Assembly (NCBI GenBank): GCA_049487715.1
Contig: CP150549.1
Location: 558,001-622,000 of the forward strand
Length of the DNA stretch: 64,000 bases
Source of the DNA: Pycnococcus provasolii
Lineage: Eukaryota; Chlorophyta; Pseudoscourfieldiophyceae; Pseudoscourfieldiales
Reading direction: 5' to 3'
Shown piece by piece: positions 38,697 through 47,462 of the stretch (within the stretch, counting starts at the first letter, position 1; the number at the start of each line of letters is the position of its first letter). Under the pieces are notes generated by a model. It was given only the letters and a program-made list of their open reading frames with translations. It was not told the origin of the DNA and made no database searches. Position numbers and translations under genes: made by a program.

Positions 38697-38884
38697 CGGT
38701 TTATTCATCGTTCCCCGGGGGAACGTCCCCCAGGGGAACGTTCCCCCGGGGAACGAGTTTGGTTTTCCCAGAACTCGTCCCCCAGGGGGACGTTCCCCCG
38801 GGGAACCGTTCCCCCAGGTTCCCCGGGCAGTCCCCGTCGCAACCCGATTCGGGTAGGTTCCTATCCCCCTTTTTTGCAGATTCA
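38697..38884 (+). repeat. Left terminal inverted repeat of the Mutator-like element
   Basis: The 188 bp are full of small palindromes of the type cgttccccgggggaacg and ggggaacg/cgttcccc. The repeat ends in ttttttgcagattca. The first ATG of the plus-strand element gene lies only 5 bp beyond it, so the repeat probably supplies the promoter and 5' untranslated region. Confidence 0.92.
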
Positions 38885-38888
38885 AACA

Positions 38889-40076
38889 ATGCCGGGCGCA
38901 GGTCGGCGCGCTGGCGCCGGCCTGCGCGCGGGGCTGCCTGAGCTGCCTGAGGTGCGCGTTCGGTCACGGCAGCTGCCGCCACCACCGACCACTTTACCAC
39001 CACCAACACCACCTTCGTCGTCGGCAGCTTTGGCGGACATTACGAACACCAATGGTACGGCTTCCGCCCCTGAATCGAGGAAGAGAAAGATCTGCCGTGA
39101 CGAGCGGGCCGTGCTAGAGGCACATCTGCGTGCTTTGCGCGACAAGCTTTACAAAGACGGTCATCCGCTCCTGCAACTCACGAAGGTCCAGCTCAACGCC
39201 GCAAAGAAGGCGATGGAGGATGTCGCAGACGTCAACGTGAACTACATCCACCAGGTGTGGTGGGAGGTTTGTGGTACAGCTGGAGGGGGAAAGCAAAAGG
39301 TGCAGGGAAGCACCCGAGCAAAGCAAGCGCAGCGGAAAGCTGAGAAGTTGCAGAAGGAACGAAATGCTGCAGCTAAGATCGAAGAGAAGGTGAAGGAGGA
39401 TGAAGAGAAGGTGAGAAAGCTTGCTAGCGAGATCGATAGCGCTGCGAAGGTTCTCGAGGACAAGGTCCGCGTAGCAAGGCTCGAAAGACATTTCGAGCCT
39501 GCGACTTCGGAGGAATTGCAGAGGGTTACCGAAGTGCTCGATCACGCACAGCACGGCGTACGCTTGGGACTTGAGGCGAGAGTTTTTCTGACGTCACGAC
39601 GCCCATTCAAGGGTGTAAATGGCTTAGTAGATGAGCCAGCGCTCATGGAGCGCGCGCGAACACTCGTCCTGCGTGCGCAAGCCGTGCAACTCACGGCGAA
39701 GCACAAGGTCCCGGAGATGGTGTCGGCACCGGTGCTGGCGGCGGCGGCAGCGGCGGCGGGAGAAGAAGCGACTCTGGCGCCGGAGGCAGGTGAATCGACG
39801 GCGCCGACGGCAGGTAAAGAACCGCCTAGGAAGCTTACAGTTGTCAAGGCGCGGAGGCGGGCTTTAGAACAGAAATTGGCGACGGCGAGGCGGGCCATCA
39901 ACGCTGCGGTGGAGGAGGAGAAGGCGCTAGCAATAATGGAGGAGCGGGAGACGCGCGCCACTGCGCAGCTTTTCCCAGAACTGACCGCGCGAAGGGCGGC
40001 GCAGGCGCACACACAAACGCAGACTTTGCCACCACTTACGTCCCCAGTCACAGCAATTGGCCGTATGACTATGTAG
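38889..40076 (+). CDS. Element gene A: proline-rich coiled-coil protein, unrecognised
   Basis: The ATG at 38889 gives 395 residues. A proline-rich N-terminus (about 20-50) is followed by a helical region with QLTKVQLNAAKKAMEDVADV and YIHQVWWEVCG near 95-120. A long charged coiled coil (KQAQRKAEKLQKERNAAAKI and KEDEEKVRKLASEIDSAAKV, about 135-190) comes next, then alanine-rich spacers and a second helix (EEKALAIMEERE). There is no zinc knuckle, no DDE triad I can place and no nuclease motif. Within the element it occupies the position of mudrA. It may be a DNA-binding or assembly factor of the transposon, or captured host sequence; both are inference. Confidence 0.7.
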   Translation: MPGAGRRAGAGLRAGLPELPEVRVRSRQLPPPPTTLPPPTPPSSSAALADITNTNGTASAPESRKRKICRDERAVLEAHLRALRDKLYKDGHPLLQLTKVQLNAAKKAMEDVADVNVNYIHQVWWEVCGTAGGGKQKVQGSTRAKQAQRKAEKLQKERNAAAKIEEKVKEDEEKVRKLASEIDSAAKVLEDKVRVARLERHFEPATSEELQRVTEVLDHAQHGVRLGLEARVFLTSRRPFKGVNGLVDEPALMERARTLVLRAQAVQLTAKHKVPEMVSAPVLAAAAAAAGEEATLAPEAGESTAPTAGKEPPRKLTVVKARRRALEQKLATARRAINAAVEEEKALAIMEERETRATAQLFPELTARRAAQAHTQTQTLPPLTSPVTAIGRMTM

Positions 40077-40274
40077 GTCTCCGAGCATGGAGGCACGGAG
40101 ACACCAGAGGAGCCGGAGTGGAGGTGGTGAATTGTATGAATCAAATATGTAATTGTTGCTAAATTATTATCCCTACAATCCTATTTGAAGTGAACATGTT
40201 GTGATACATTGAATTGAATTCATGTACAGAGACAACCGTGTGTTCATGTAGACAGCACTTCGGAATTGTGTTAC

Positions 40275-40936
40275 TCATGATTTCGCCCTCCCTCCAGCCT
40301 TCGGTGCCTCCTCTTGCGCGAATATCACCTTCTTGGGGAATGTAGGAAGCTTTGGCTGGCTACGTTTCGTCCATTTCTTGAGCACGTTTGTAAATCTCGT
40401 TAAACGTGTCGAGCCTGTCTCGTAGTACATGTGTGCTTCTTCATTCAGCGGTTGGCCGGTGAGACTGATGAATCCACGCTCTTCGCGTGGTCTCAGCACT
40501 CTTGAGGATATGAGCTTACGGCATGCTTCTTCAAGCATTTCATCTTGTCCATGTACAACTCCCCTGCCTTGCCGTTGGTCCCTCAAATCCATAATTTCCC
40601 GGAACGAGCTGGCGCACGCCTTGCTCACGTCGTACGTCCTCGACGCATTCTTCCACGCCACCGCGCTGTCATTACCAACTAGAGATTTGAGTCTCTTCAC
40701 AAACTCCTCAAGACGGTAGTCATATCCTTCACCGCCGTCGCTGAAGTATTTGGTCCGTGCTTGAACAACCCTAGCTCATCCCGGACTGCCCTCAAGCGCT
40801 CTTCCAGAGCGGTTATACGCTCATTCAATGCGCAGTTCTCAGCCTCGAGCGTGCAATTGGCATCTCGCACGCGCTGGTACTCTCGCTGCAGCTCGCGCAC
40901 GTCACGTACGGTCGGCTGCGGAACGGCAGACGACAT
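40275..40936 (-). CDS. Element gene B: coiled-coil protein, split between two frames
   Basis: The ATG at 40936 (MSSAVPQPTVRDVRELQREY) opens a leucine-zipper-like helix (ANCTLEAENCALNERITALE) and runs to a stop at 40697. A second frame overlaps and reads YDYRLEEFVKRLKSLVGNDS onward to 40275, with SKACASSFREIMDLRDQ and MLEEACRKLISSRVLRPREE. The two parts fit one protein if 29 bp (GT...TTCAG, about 40740-40770) were spliced out, or by a one-base shift. The basic C-terminus and helical content suggest a nucleic-acid-associated protein. No family recognised. It reads inward from the right inverted repeat. Confidence 0.5.
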
Positions 40937-41003
40937 GCGAAAAGAACCTAAAGAAGCCCGACATCTACTCGAGTGTTGTGACAGCTGGTGGATTGAGGAA
41001 TGA

Positions 41004-41203
41004 AAGGGGAGGGAGAGGCGCGTCTTGTGAGACAGCGCGGTGAGCGATGATGGAAGGGGAGGGAGAGGCGCGTCTTGTGAGACAGCGCGGTAAGTGATGA
41101 TGGAAGGGGAGGGAGAGGCGCGTCTTGTGAGACAGCGCGGTGAGTGATGATGGAAGGGGAGGGAGAGGCGCGTCTTGTGAGACAGCGCGGTGAGTGATGA
41201 TGG
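41004..41203. repeat. 50-bp minisatellite, four copies, inside the transposon
   Basis: Units of 50 bp beginning aaggggagggagaggcgcgt recur at 41004, 41054, 41104 and 41154 with one or two substitutions. They lie between the right inverted repeat and the start of element gene B, so they form its upstream region. Subterminal repeats are frequent in MULEs and can bind transposase; that role here is inference. Confidence 0.92.
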
Positions 41204-41305
41204 TGTCGGGTGTGAATCAAATGAAGGAGTGAACGCGTCGAGGCAGCGCGGTGCGCAGGGTGTCGTCGGAACGAGGAGCAGATAGCGCCGCCACAATCTG
41301 CAGAA

Positions 41306-41493
41306 TGAATCTGCAAAAAAGGGGGATAGGAACCTACCCGAATCGGGTTGCGACGGGGACTGCCCGGGGAACCTGGGGGAACGGTTCCCCGGGGGAACGT
41401 CCCCCTGGGGGACGAGTTCTGGGAAAACCAAACTCGTTCCCCGGGGGAACGTTCCCCTGGGGGACGTTCCCCCGGGGAACGATGAATAAACCG
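41306..41493 (-). repeat. Right terminal inverted repeat of the Mutator-like element
   Basis: Exact inverted counterpart of the left repeat as far as I can align by eye, beginning tgaatctgcaaaaaaggggg and ending cgatgaataaaccg. It lies 129 bp upstream of the fumarase start, so the insertion has placed a mobile promoter-like sequence directly before a central metabolic gene. Confidence 0.92.
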
Positions 41494-41622
41494 TTTTTTT
41501 CTGGCCGGAGTTTGGTAGGTCGGGTTTACAAAAAATCGGTGTCGGGTGGCAGCCCTGAAAATATCTTTGTCCCCCCCCTGTTGCTGTTTTTGCGCACCTT
41601 TTTCATCCGCCGACAGACCGAC

Positions 41623-43467
41623 ATGTTACGCTCCACCACCATGGCGGCGGCTCGTGCTCTCTTTCTTCGTGCTTCATCATCGTCACCTTCACCTTCATCA
41701 TCATTGTCGTCTTTGTTGTTTGGGATTCGTGCTTTCAGCAGTGCTTCTCCTCCTCCTCCTGCTTCTTCAGGTTTGTCATTTTCGTACTCGGACCTCTTCG
41801 CACCTTCATCCTCGTCGTCATCCTCGTCGTCGTCATCCTCGCCGTCGTCATCTGTCAAGTACCGTCGTCTTGACTCTGTGCCTGATTCCCTTGTGACTCT
41901 GCGTACAGTCAGTGGTTCCTCGTCAAACGCTGATAAACAAGTGCTTGAAGTTGCGCCGGAAGCTTTGCGAACACTCGCGGCGACTGCTATGAGAGATATC
42001 GCGCACCTCCTGCGACCAGGACATCTGCAGCAACTGAGAAATATTCTCGACGACCCCGAAGCGTCGCCCAACGATAAGTTCGTCGCGCTTGAACTGCTGA
42101 AAAATGCAAACATCGCTAGCGGAATGACGCTGCCAGGATGCCAGGACACGGGAACCGCCATCGTCGTCGGGAAAAGAGGAAGGTACGTCTGGAGCACGGA
42201 CGACAGCGTCACGGACGAGGAGGCTCTCAGCCACGGCGTATTCGACACATACACAAAAACAAACCTGAGGTACAGCCAAGTCGCGCCGCTCGACATGTTC
42301 ACCGAAAAAAATACGGGAAGCAACCTGCCCGCGCAAATCGAACTGTACGCCGACAACCACGACCCGCTCGCGTACAAGTTCCTCTTCATGGCCAAGGGGG
42401 GAGGGAGCGCGAACAAGACGTTCCTGTACCAGCAGACGAAAGCGCTGCTCAACGAAAAGAGTCTCATGGCGTTCGTCGAGGAGAAGGTCAAAACGCTAGG
42501 AACGGCAGCCTGCCCCCCGTACCACCTCGCGCTCGTCATCGGCGGCCTCAGCGCGGAAATGGCGCTCAAGACGGTGAAGCTCGCATCCGCGAGGTACTAC
42601 GACGACCTGCCCACGGAGGGATCAGCGAACGGAACTGCATTCCGTGACCTGGAATGGGAAGAGCGCGTGCACAAGCTCACGCAGAAGATGGGCATCGGCG
42701 CGCAGTTTGGAGGGAAGTACTTCTGCCACGACGTTCGCGTCATTCGCCTGCCTCGACACGGCGCGAGCTGCCCCGTCGCGCTTGGCGTCAGCTGCTCCGC
42801 CGATCGCCAGGCACTCGGGAAAATCACGCCGGACGGCGTGTTCCTCGAGCAGCTGGAGACGGACCCGTCGAAGTACCTTCCAGAAATCACCGAAGAGAAG
42901 CTTCCCGACGGAGACGTCGTGAAGATTGACCTGAACGCGGGCATGGATGCGGTGTTGGCGGAGTTGACGAAGCACACGACGTCCACGCGCGTAAGTCTCA
43001 GTGGAACGCTCGTCGTCGCGCGCGACATTGCTCATGCGAAGATCAAGGAGCGCCTCGAGGCGACGGGTGAGCTGCCACAGTACCTGAAAGATTATCCTGT
43101 GTACTACGCCGGACCTGCGAAAACGCCGGAGGGATACGCATCAGGCAGCTTCGGACCAACCACCGCAGGTCGCATGGACGCGTACGTTGACCTCTTCCAG
43201 AAGCACGGAGGATCGAAGGTGATGCTGGCGAAGGGAAATCGCAGCGCGGCTGTCACGCGCGCGTGCAAAGATCACGGCGGATTCTACCTCGGCTCCATCG
43301 GCGGACCGGCGGCTATTTTAGCGTCAAACAACATCAAGAAGGTGGAGGTGCTCGAGTACGAGGAATTGGGTATGGAAGCGGTATGGAAAATCGAAGTTGA
43401 GGATTTCCCATGCTTCATAGTCGTCGACGATAAAGGGAACGACTTCTTTAAGAAATTTGGAATGTAA
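41623..43467 (+). CDS. FUM: Fumarate hydratase, class I (iron-sulfur), mitochondrial
   Basis: Class I fumarases use a labile [4Fe-4S] cluster to interconvert fumarate and malate in the TCA cycle. The ATG at 41623 gives 614 residues; a second ATG follows at 41641. The first 80 residues are serine/alanine/arginine-rich ([18 protein letters not shown]), an import presequence with a serine tract. The three cluster cysteines are in PGCQDTG near 171, AACPPYH near 296 and GVSCSADR near 389. The N-terminal (alpha) domain continues into the beta domain ([33 protein letters not shown]) on one chain, as in eukaryotic and Fum A/B proteins. Length is normal for the family plus presequence. It is immediately downstream of the transposon. 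Confidence 0.95.
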   Translation: MLRSTTMAAARALFLRASSSSPSPSSSLSSLLFGIRAFSSASPPPPASSGLSFSYSDLFAPSSSSSSSSSSSSPSSSVKYRRLDSVPDSLVTLRTVSGSSSNADKQVLEVAPEALRTLAATAMRDIAHLLRPGHLQQLRNILDDPEASPNDKFVALELLKNANIASGMTLPGCQDTGTAIVVGKRGRYVWSTDDSVTDEEALSHGVFDTYTKTNLRYSQVAPLDMFTEKNTGSNLPAQIELYADNHDPLAYKFLFMAKGGGSANKTFLYQQTKALLNEKSLMAFVEEKVKTLGTAACPPYHLALVIGGLSAEMALKTVKLASARYYDDLPTEGSANGTAFRDLEWEERVHKLTQKMGIGAQFGGKYFCHDVRVIRLPRHGASCPVALGVSCSADRQALGKITPDGVFLEQLETDPSKYLPEITEEKLPDGDVVKIDLNAGMDAVLAELTKHTTSTRVSLSGTLVVARDIAHAKIKERLEATGELPQYLKDYPVYYAGPAKTPEGYASGSFGPTTAGRMDAYVDLFQKHGGSKVMLAKGNRSAAVTRACKDHGGFYLGSIGGPAAILASNNIKKVEVLEYEELGMEAVWKIEVEDFPCFIVVDDKGNDFFKKFGM

Positions 43468-43699
43468 TAGCTCGAGAGTGAATTTGTTTTTGTGGGTGAT
43501 GATGAAACTATGCAGTTTTGAAAGAAAACATTGTTTTTTACCGGATGACTGCAATCGACTGCCAAGGCGTAGAGAAGAAAATGGACCTTGATTTTTTGTA
43601 CATGCATAAATTACACATTTCTCTCTCTTAAATTGTTTAAGATCTGAGTCTACCGAGTGCATCGGCTGCCATAGTCTGTACTTGGTTGTTCTTCGGATG

Positions 43700-44760
43700 G
43701 TTGCGTCTCGCCGCCTCGATGGCAGGTATTGCGCCAGCATCGATGGCGCGCCGTTTGTATTCGGCATTACTCGATGTATTATATAATACCACGCACAATA
43801 CCCCTTGCACACCCGCGTTGTTCTCATGCCGTTTCAATGCCGACACCACCGCCTCTATGCCGCCCACCTGAGCAATGCGCGACTGGTTCTCGGAGTTGTT
43901 TTGAGACAGGATGCGCAATGTCCAGCACGCGTATTCCTGCACATCCTTGTGATTCTCAGGCCGTTTCATTGCCGATAACACCGCCTCTATGCCGCCCGCC
44001 TGACGAATGCGCGACTGGTTCTCGGGGTTGTTGTGAGACAGGTTGATGAATGCCCGACACGCATTCTCTTGCACATCCTTGTGATTCTCAGGCCGTTTCA
44101 TTGCCATTACCACAGCCTCTATGCCGCCCGCCTGACGAATGCGCGACTGGTTCTCGGGGTTGGTGTGAGACAGGACGATAAATGCCTTGCACGCATTCTC
44201 CTGCACATCCGTGTGGTTCTCATGGCGTTTCATTGCCGTTACCACCGCCTCTATGCCGCCCGCCTGACGAATGCGCGACTGGTTCTCGGGGTGGTCGTAT
44301 GACAGGACGATAAATGCCTTGCACGCATTCTCCTGCACATCCGTGTGGTTCTCATGCCGTTTCATTGCCGTTACCACAGCCTCTATGCCGCCCGCCTGAC
44401 CAATGCGCGACTTGTTCTCGGGGTGGTCGTATGACAGGTTGCCCAATGCCCGACACGCCTGCTCCTGCAAATCCGCGTTGTTCTCATGCCGTTTCATTGC
44501 CCTTAACACCGCCTCTATGCCGCCCGCCTGACCAATGCGCGACTTGTTCTCGGGGTGGTCGTATGACAGGTTGCCCAATGCCCGACACGCCTGCTCCTGC
44601 ACATTCGCGTTGTTCTCATGCCGTTTCATTGCCGACACCACCGCCTCTATGCCGCCCGCCTGAGCGATGCGTGACTGGTTCTCGGAGTTGTCTTTATCTC
44701 TAGTCAGATTGACGAATGCCCGACACGCTTGCTCCTGCACATCCGCATCAGCGACATTCA
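43700..44760 (-). repeat. 132-bp coding tandem repeat (ARM array)
   Basis: Eight or so 132-bp units encode the 44-residue ARM repeats. Several neighbours are nearly identical at the DNA level (for example the ENKSRIGQAGGIEAV and ENQSRIRQAGGIEAV units), while the first and last units are diverged. This pattern indicates recent internal expansion or gene conversion. Confidence 0.9.
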
Positions 44761-45469
44761 GCTTCATTGTTTCGATGATCGCATTCACGTTGTTTCTTCC
44801 TTCCGCTTCTTTGATGCTATCGATAGCCGATTTACTACTTGTTGACGTCTTCGCGCTCTCTCTTGCCACCGCTTGTTGGCGGTAAGATTCAATTTCCTTC
44901 GCCTTCTCTCTCGCCATCGCTGCGCGACCCGCCTTGGCATCCACACTCAACATGTGTAAGCGCGTTGCAGCTTCGCGCACATGAGCCACTTTTCTCCAAT
45001 TGGCTTGTGCCTTGAAACTATCAATCGCCGCCTGGCCGCGTCGAACTGTTGAGATACTTGATTCAGGTGCGCGTGATGTCGGCCGTGCGCTTGGCGGACG
45101 ACGTTTCAGAAACTTTTTCTTCTCCAGCGTCGAGAACCCAACCTCGCTCATGACATCTTCGTCAACGAGGCTCAGGTCCTCCTTGGTCACGACTCCCATT
45201 TCGAAGAGAGCATCAGCGTACTTGTCAAGGTGCATTCCCTGAAGCAACTGTAAGGCGTCAGCGTGCATGCCTTGTTCGTCGCCTGTTTCGCCTCGAGTTT
45301 TTGCGGACTTCGCCTCGTTGAGTCGGTCAACGACTTTCTGCATACCCACATTCCAGTAGTCAGCGTCGTTGCGGTTGAGATCAATCACGTCGACTCCTCT
45401 TAAGTACGTAAGGTCGTCGGGCAAGTCTGCAAAGAACTCGTTGATGCGGTGCTTGTCCTCAACGCGTAC

Positions 45470-45685
45470 TGTGGCAGGTGGCGCCTTGAGTTGCCGCGGT
45501 ACGCTCTGCCGCGCGTACACTTACGAAGGAGTACTTAAGGTAAACCGGAAAAAGGTGAGAGTTACACGTAAAGGGAAACAAAGACAACCGTTCCTAAGGC
45601 GGCTATCCCCGGGGACTTCCCCGGGGGCCTTAGGGATCAAGAGCCTCGTTCGGCGTTAACCACCTGAATTAGGGGTTAAGCCACA
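45470..45685 (-). repeat. 3' LTR of the copia element
   Basis: 216 bp, TG...CA ended, identical by eye to the other LTR. It includes an internal palindrome, atccccggggacttccccgggg, about 45607-45628. It lies on the side of the SAM-ARM half of the disrupted gene. Confidence 0.93.
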
Positions 45686-45908
45686 CACCACCCACGCCGA
45701 ACAGGCGAAGGTGCTGCACGTGTAAGGTAAAACTGAAGGTAAAAGAAAAACCACAAAAGGTGGAAAAGAAACCGAAAACGAAAATGAAACCGATGAGGAC
45801 ACTGTCCGGCCAATGCCATGCATGGACCCAAAATTGCCACGAAGGCGTATAAACAAAAAGAAAAGAAAAGAAAAGATGAGAGAGCGTCAGGGTGATCAGT
45901 CCTGCGCA

Positions 45909-46748
45909 TTAGAATGCATCGCCATCGGCGTGTGCTGTGGTCTGCTTCATGCGTTTGGCTGACGGCTCATCGGCCGATGCCTGCGCTGAAGTCCTAATGA
46001 AATTTAGTACGCGGTAACCCCACGACTTAAGTACCTGCATGAGGTGTTGAATTCGTTGAAAAGACAAAGGTTTTGTGAGTGCATCAGATGGGTTATCGTC
46101 ACCTGGAGTATGAAGGAGCTTGAAGACTCCAGCACGAGCGTGCTCGCGCGTAAAGAACAATCGCGTCCTCATATGCTTCATGGACGTGTTGTGAATCGGA
46201 TTGGTCAAGATATTTCTGCACGTAGTTGAGTCGCTGAAGAGGAAAGTTTGCACACTTAGTTGAAAAGCATGAAGAAACAACTGCTTCCAATAGAGAAGAT
46301 GAGTGACTGCGGTCGCTCCGGCGACGGTCTCGGCCTCTCCACTGCTCAGAGTAGTATACGGCTGATGCTTGCAGTACCAATCCAAAAGACAATTGCCACA
46401 TGTAACATACAATCCAGAAATACTTCGCCCAGTTATAGGACAGCTTGCGTGACTCGCATCAACCAGAACTGATAGGGCCAGTGGCTGATCGATAGCCTTA
46501 TACTCCAGACCTTCTTCACATGTGTTGACCAGGTAAGTAAGAATCCGAATCAACTGATTCCAATGCGTGGGATCAGGATTACTTAACGCCCGAGAAATAA
46601 CAATCAGCGCAACGCTGATATCATGACGTGTGCATCTATTCACCCACAGAAGAGCTGAGAATAAAGAAAGGAAAGGCCTAGTCTTCATCTTGAGCTTTTC
46701 AGCCTCGGTCAGCTCAGACTTAACCTTAATGACGAAATGAGATGACAT
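45909..46748 (-). pseudogene. Copia polyprotein remnant: RNase H C-terminal region
   Basis: The frame encodes SALLWVNRCTRHDISVALIV, then ALSVLVDASHASCPITGRSI, LLDWYCKHQPYTTLSSGEAE (the copia RNase H core with DAS, W..K.Q and S..EAE) and SDALTKPLSFQRIQHLM near the end. These are the usual final motifs of copia Pol. The preceding reverse transcriptase is absent, so this is not an autonomous polyprotein. Confidence 0.88.
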
Positions 46749-46749
46749 A

Positions 46750-46926
46750 AGTACTTGTCGCCTCGATATGATGGTGTCGGAACATCGGTCTTGATGTCCG
46801 TGTGAACGAGTGCGCCGCCGATGCGGTCCGTTCGTTCTGATTGACGATGTTTGGGGATGTCGTGTGCTTTCCCTTCAACGCAGCCTCGACAGAGGTGCGT
46901 GAGTTTCTTGGTTAGACACAAGCTTG
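46750..46926 (-). pseudogene. Copia GAG-pre-integrase/integrase fragment
   Basis: Starting right at the LTR edge, the frame reads HTSLCLTKKLTHLCRGCVEG then KAHDIPKHRQSERT and GALVHTDIKTDVPTPS. This matches the C..C..GK segment before the copia integrase and the first HTD strand of the integrase. It ends at a deletion junction near 46750 and the RNase H part continues in another frame. Confidence 0.8.
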
Positions 46927-47142
46927 TGTGGCAGGTGGCGCCTTGAGTTGCCGCGGTACGCTCTGCCGCGCGTACACTTACGAAGGAGTACTTAAGGTAA
47001 ACCGGAAAAAGGTGAGAGTTACACGTAAAGGGAAACAAAGACAACCGTTCCTAAGGCGGCTATCCCCGGGGACTTCCCCGGGGGCCTTAGGGATCAAGAG
47101 CCTCGTTCGGCGTTAACCACCTGAATTAGGGGTTAAGCCACA
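46927..47142 (-). repeat. 5' LTR of the copia element
   Basis: 216 bp, same sequence as the other LTR. It introduces an in-frame stop two codons after the target site into the TIR coding sequence. Confidence 0.93.
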
Positions 47143-47462
47143 CGTACGACAGGTTGTATTGCAACGCCCGCCGCCTTAGCCGCTCGGAGTTCTTTCAGGC
47201 AGAAGTCGCGTTTGAGATAGTCGTCGTCAGGTGAACTTGGTCCTTTCGTGACGATGGCGATAAGCATGTCGCAGTTGCTCGCACCTTCGACCATCGCCGC
47301 TTCATCTCTCTTTGGCATTTCCACGTCAAGCCAGATACCGAGTTCGTGGTTTTTCTCAAGCGACCTAAACATCTTCTCCGCGAGGCCGACGGCGGCGTCG
47401 TTGCGTCTCGTGTGCGAGAGGAAGACGTCCCATCGTCCTGGCGCGTTGATGGCGGACGGCAT

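Larger units (their letters stand above)
38697..41493. mobile_element. Mutator-like DNA transposon with 188-bp inverted repeats and 9-bp target duplication
   Basis: The element is 2797 bp. Its ends, starting cggtttattcatcgttcc, are inverted copies of 188 bp (38697-38884 and 41306-41493) with no mismatch that I found. The flanks are identical 9-mers, TTTTTTTCT (38688-38696 and 41494-41502), a target-site duplication. Long terminal inverted repeats with a 9-bp duplication are the hallmark of the Mutator/MULE superfamily. Inside are two convergent genes, each reading inward from its own inverted repeat, as in maize MuDR, but neither shows a MULE transposase DDE domain. The identical ends imply recent movement, either by its own unrecognised transposase or by one supplied in trans. 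Confidence 0.85.
45470..47142 (-). mobile_element. Internally deleted Ty1/copia LTR retrotransposon
   Basis: The element is 1673 bp with two direct LTRs of 216 bp (45470-45685 and 46927-47142) that begin TGTGGC and end GCCACA. The flanking 5-mers are CGTAC at 45465-45469 and 47143-47147, a perfect target duplication of copia size. Between the LTRs, on the minus strand, lie a piece of the GAG-pre-integrase domain and then the RNase H C-terminus. The gag, protease, most of the integrase and the reverse transcriptase are missing. The 5' LTR abuts the pre-integrase codons directly, so the primer-binding site is also gone. It must have moved in trans or been deleted after insertion. Apparently identical LTRs indicate a recent event. 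Confidence 0.93.
43637..47462 (-). pseudogene. TIR-SAM-ARM protein gene (SARM1-like modules), disrupted by a copia insertion
   Basis: The gene starts at the ATG 47462. The N-terminal part (47462-47148) is a TIR domain: WDVFLSHTRRNDA, then GIWLDVEMPKRDEAAM, and NCDMLIAIVT. The glutamate in WLDVE aligns with the catalytic glutamate region (FIDVE) of SARM1. A 1673-bp copia element then interrupts the domain before its last strand and helix, which resume at 45464 (INEFFADLPDDLTYLRG and WNVGMQKVVDRL). Next come a SAM domain (LQLLQGMHLDKYADALFEMG) and about eight or nine near-identical 44-residue ARM repeats (GGIEAVVTAMKRHEN...) to 43637. Excising the element with one CGTAC copy restores a continuous frame of about 730 codons. 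In this copy only a truncated TIR product would be made. Known relatives are NAD hydrolases; activity here is inference. Confidence 0.85.

Noticed and set aside
43700-44760. Regularly spaced repeats considered as a CRISPR array
   Set aside because: The units are translated ARM repeats without unique spacers, in a eukaryotic genome.
45369-45659. Plus-strand frame inside the LTR, repeated at 46928-47116
   Set aside because: It appears twice only because the LTR is duplicated, and it is antisense to the element's genes.
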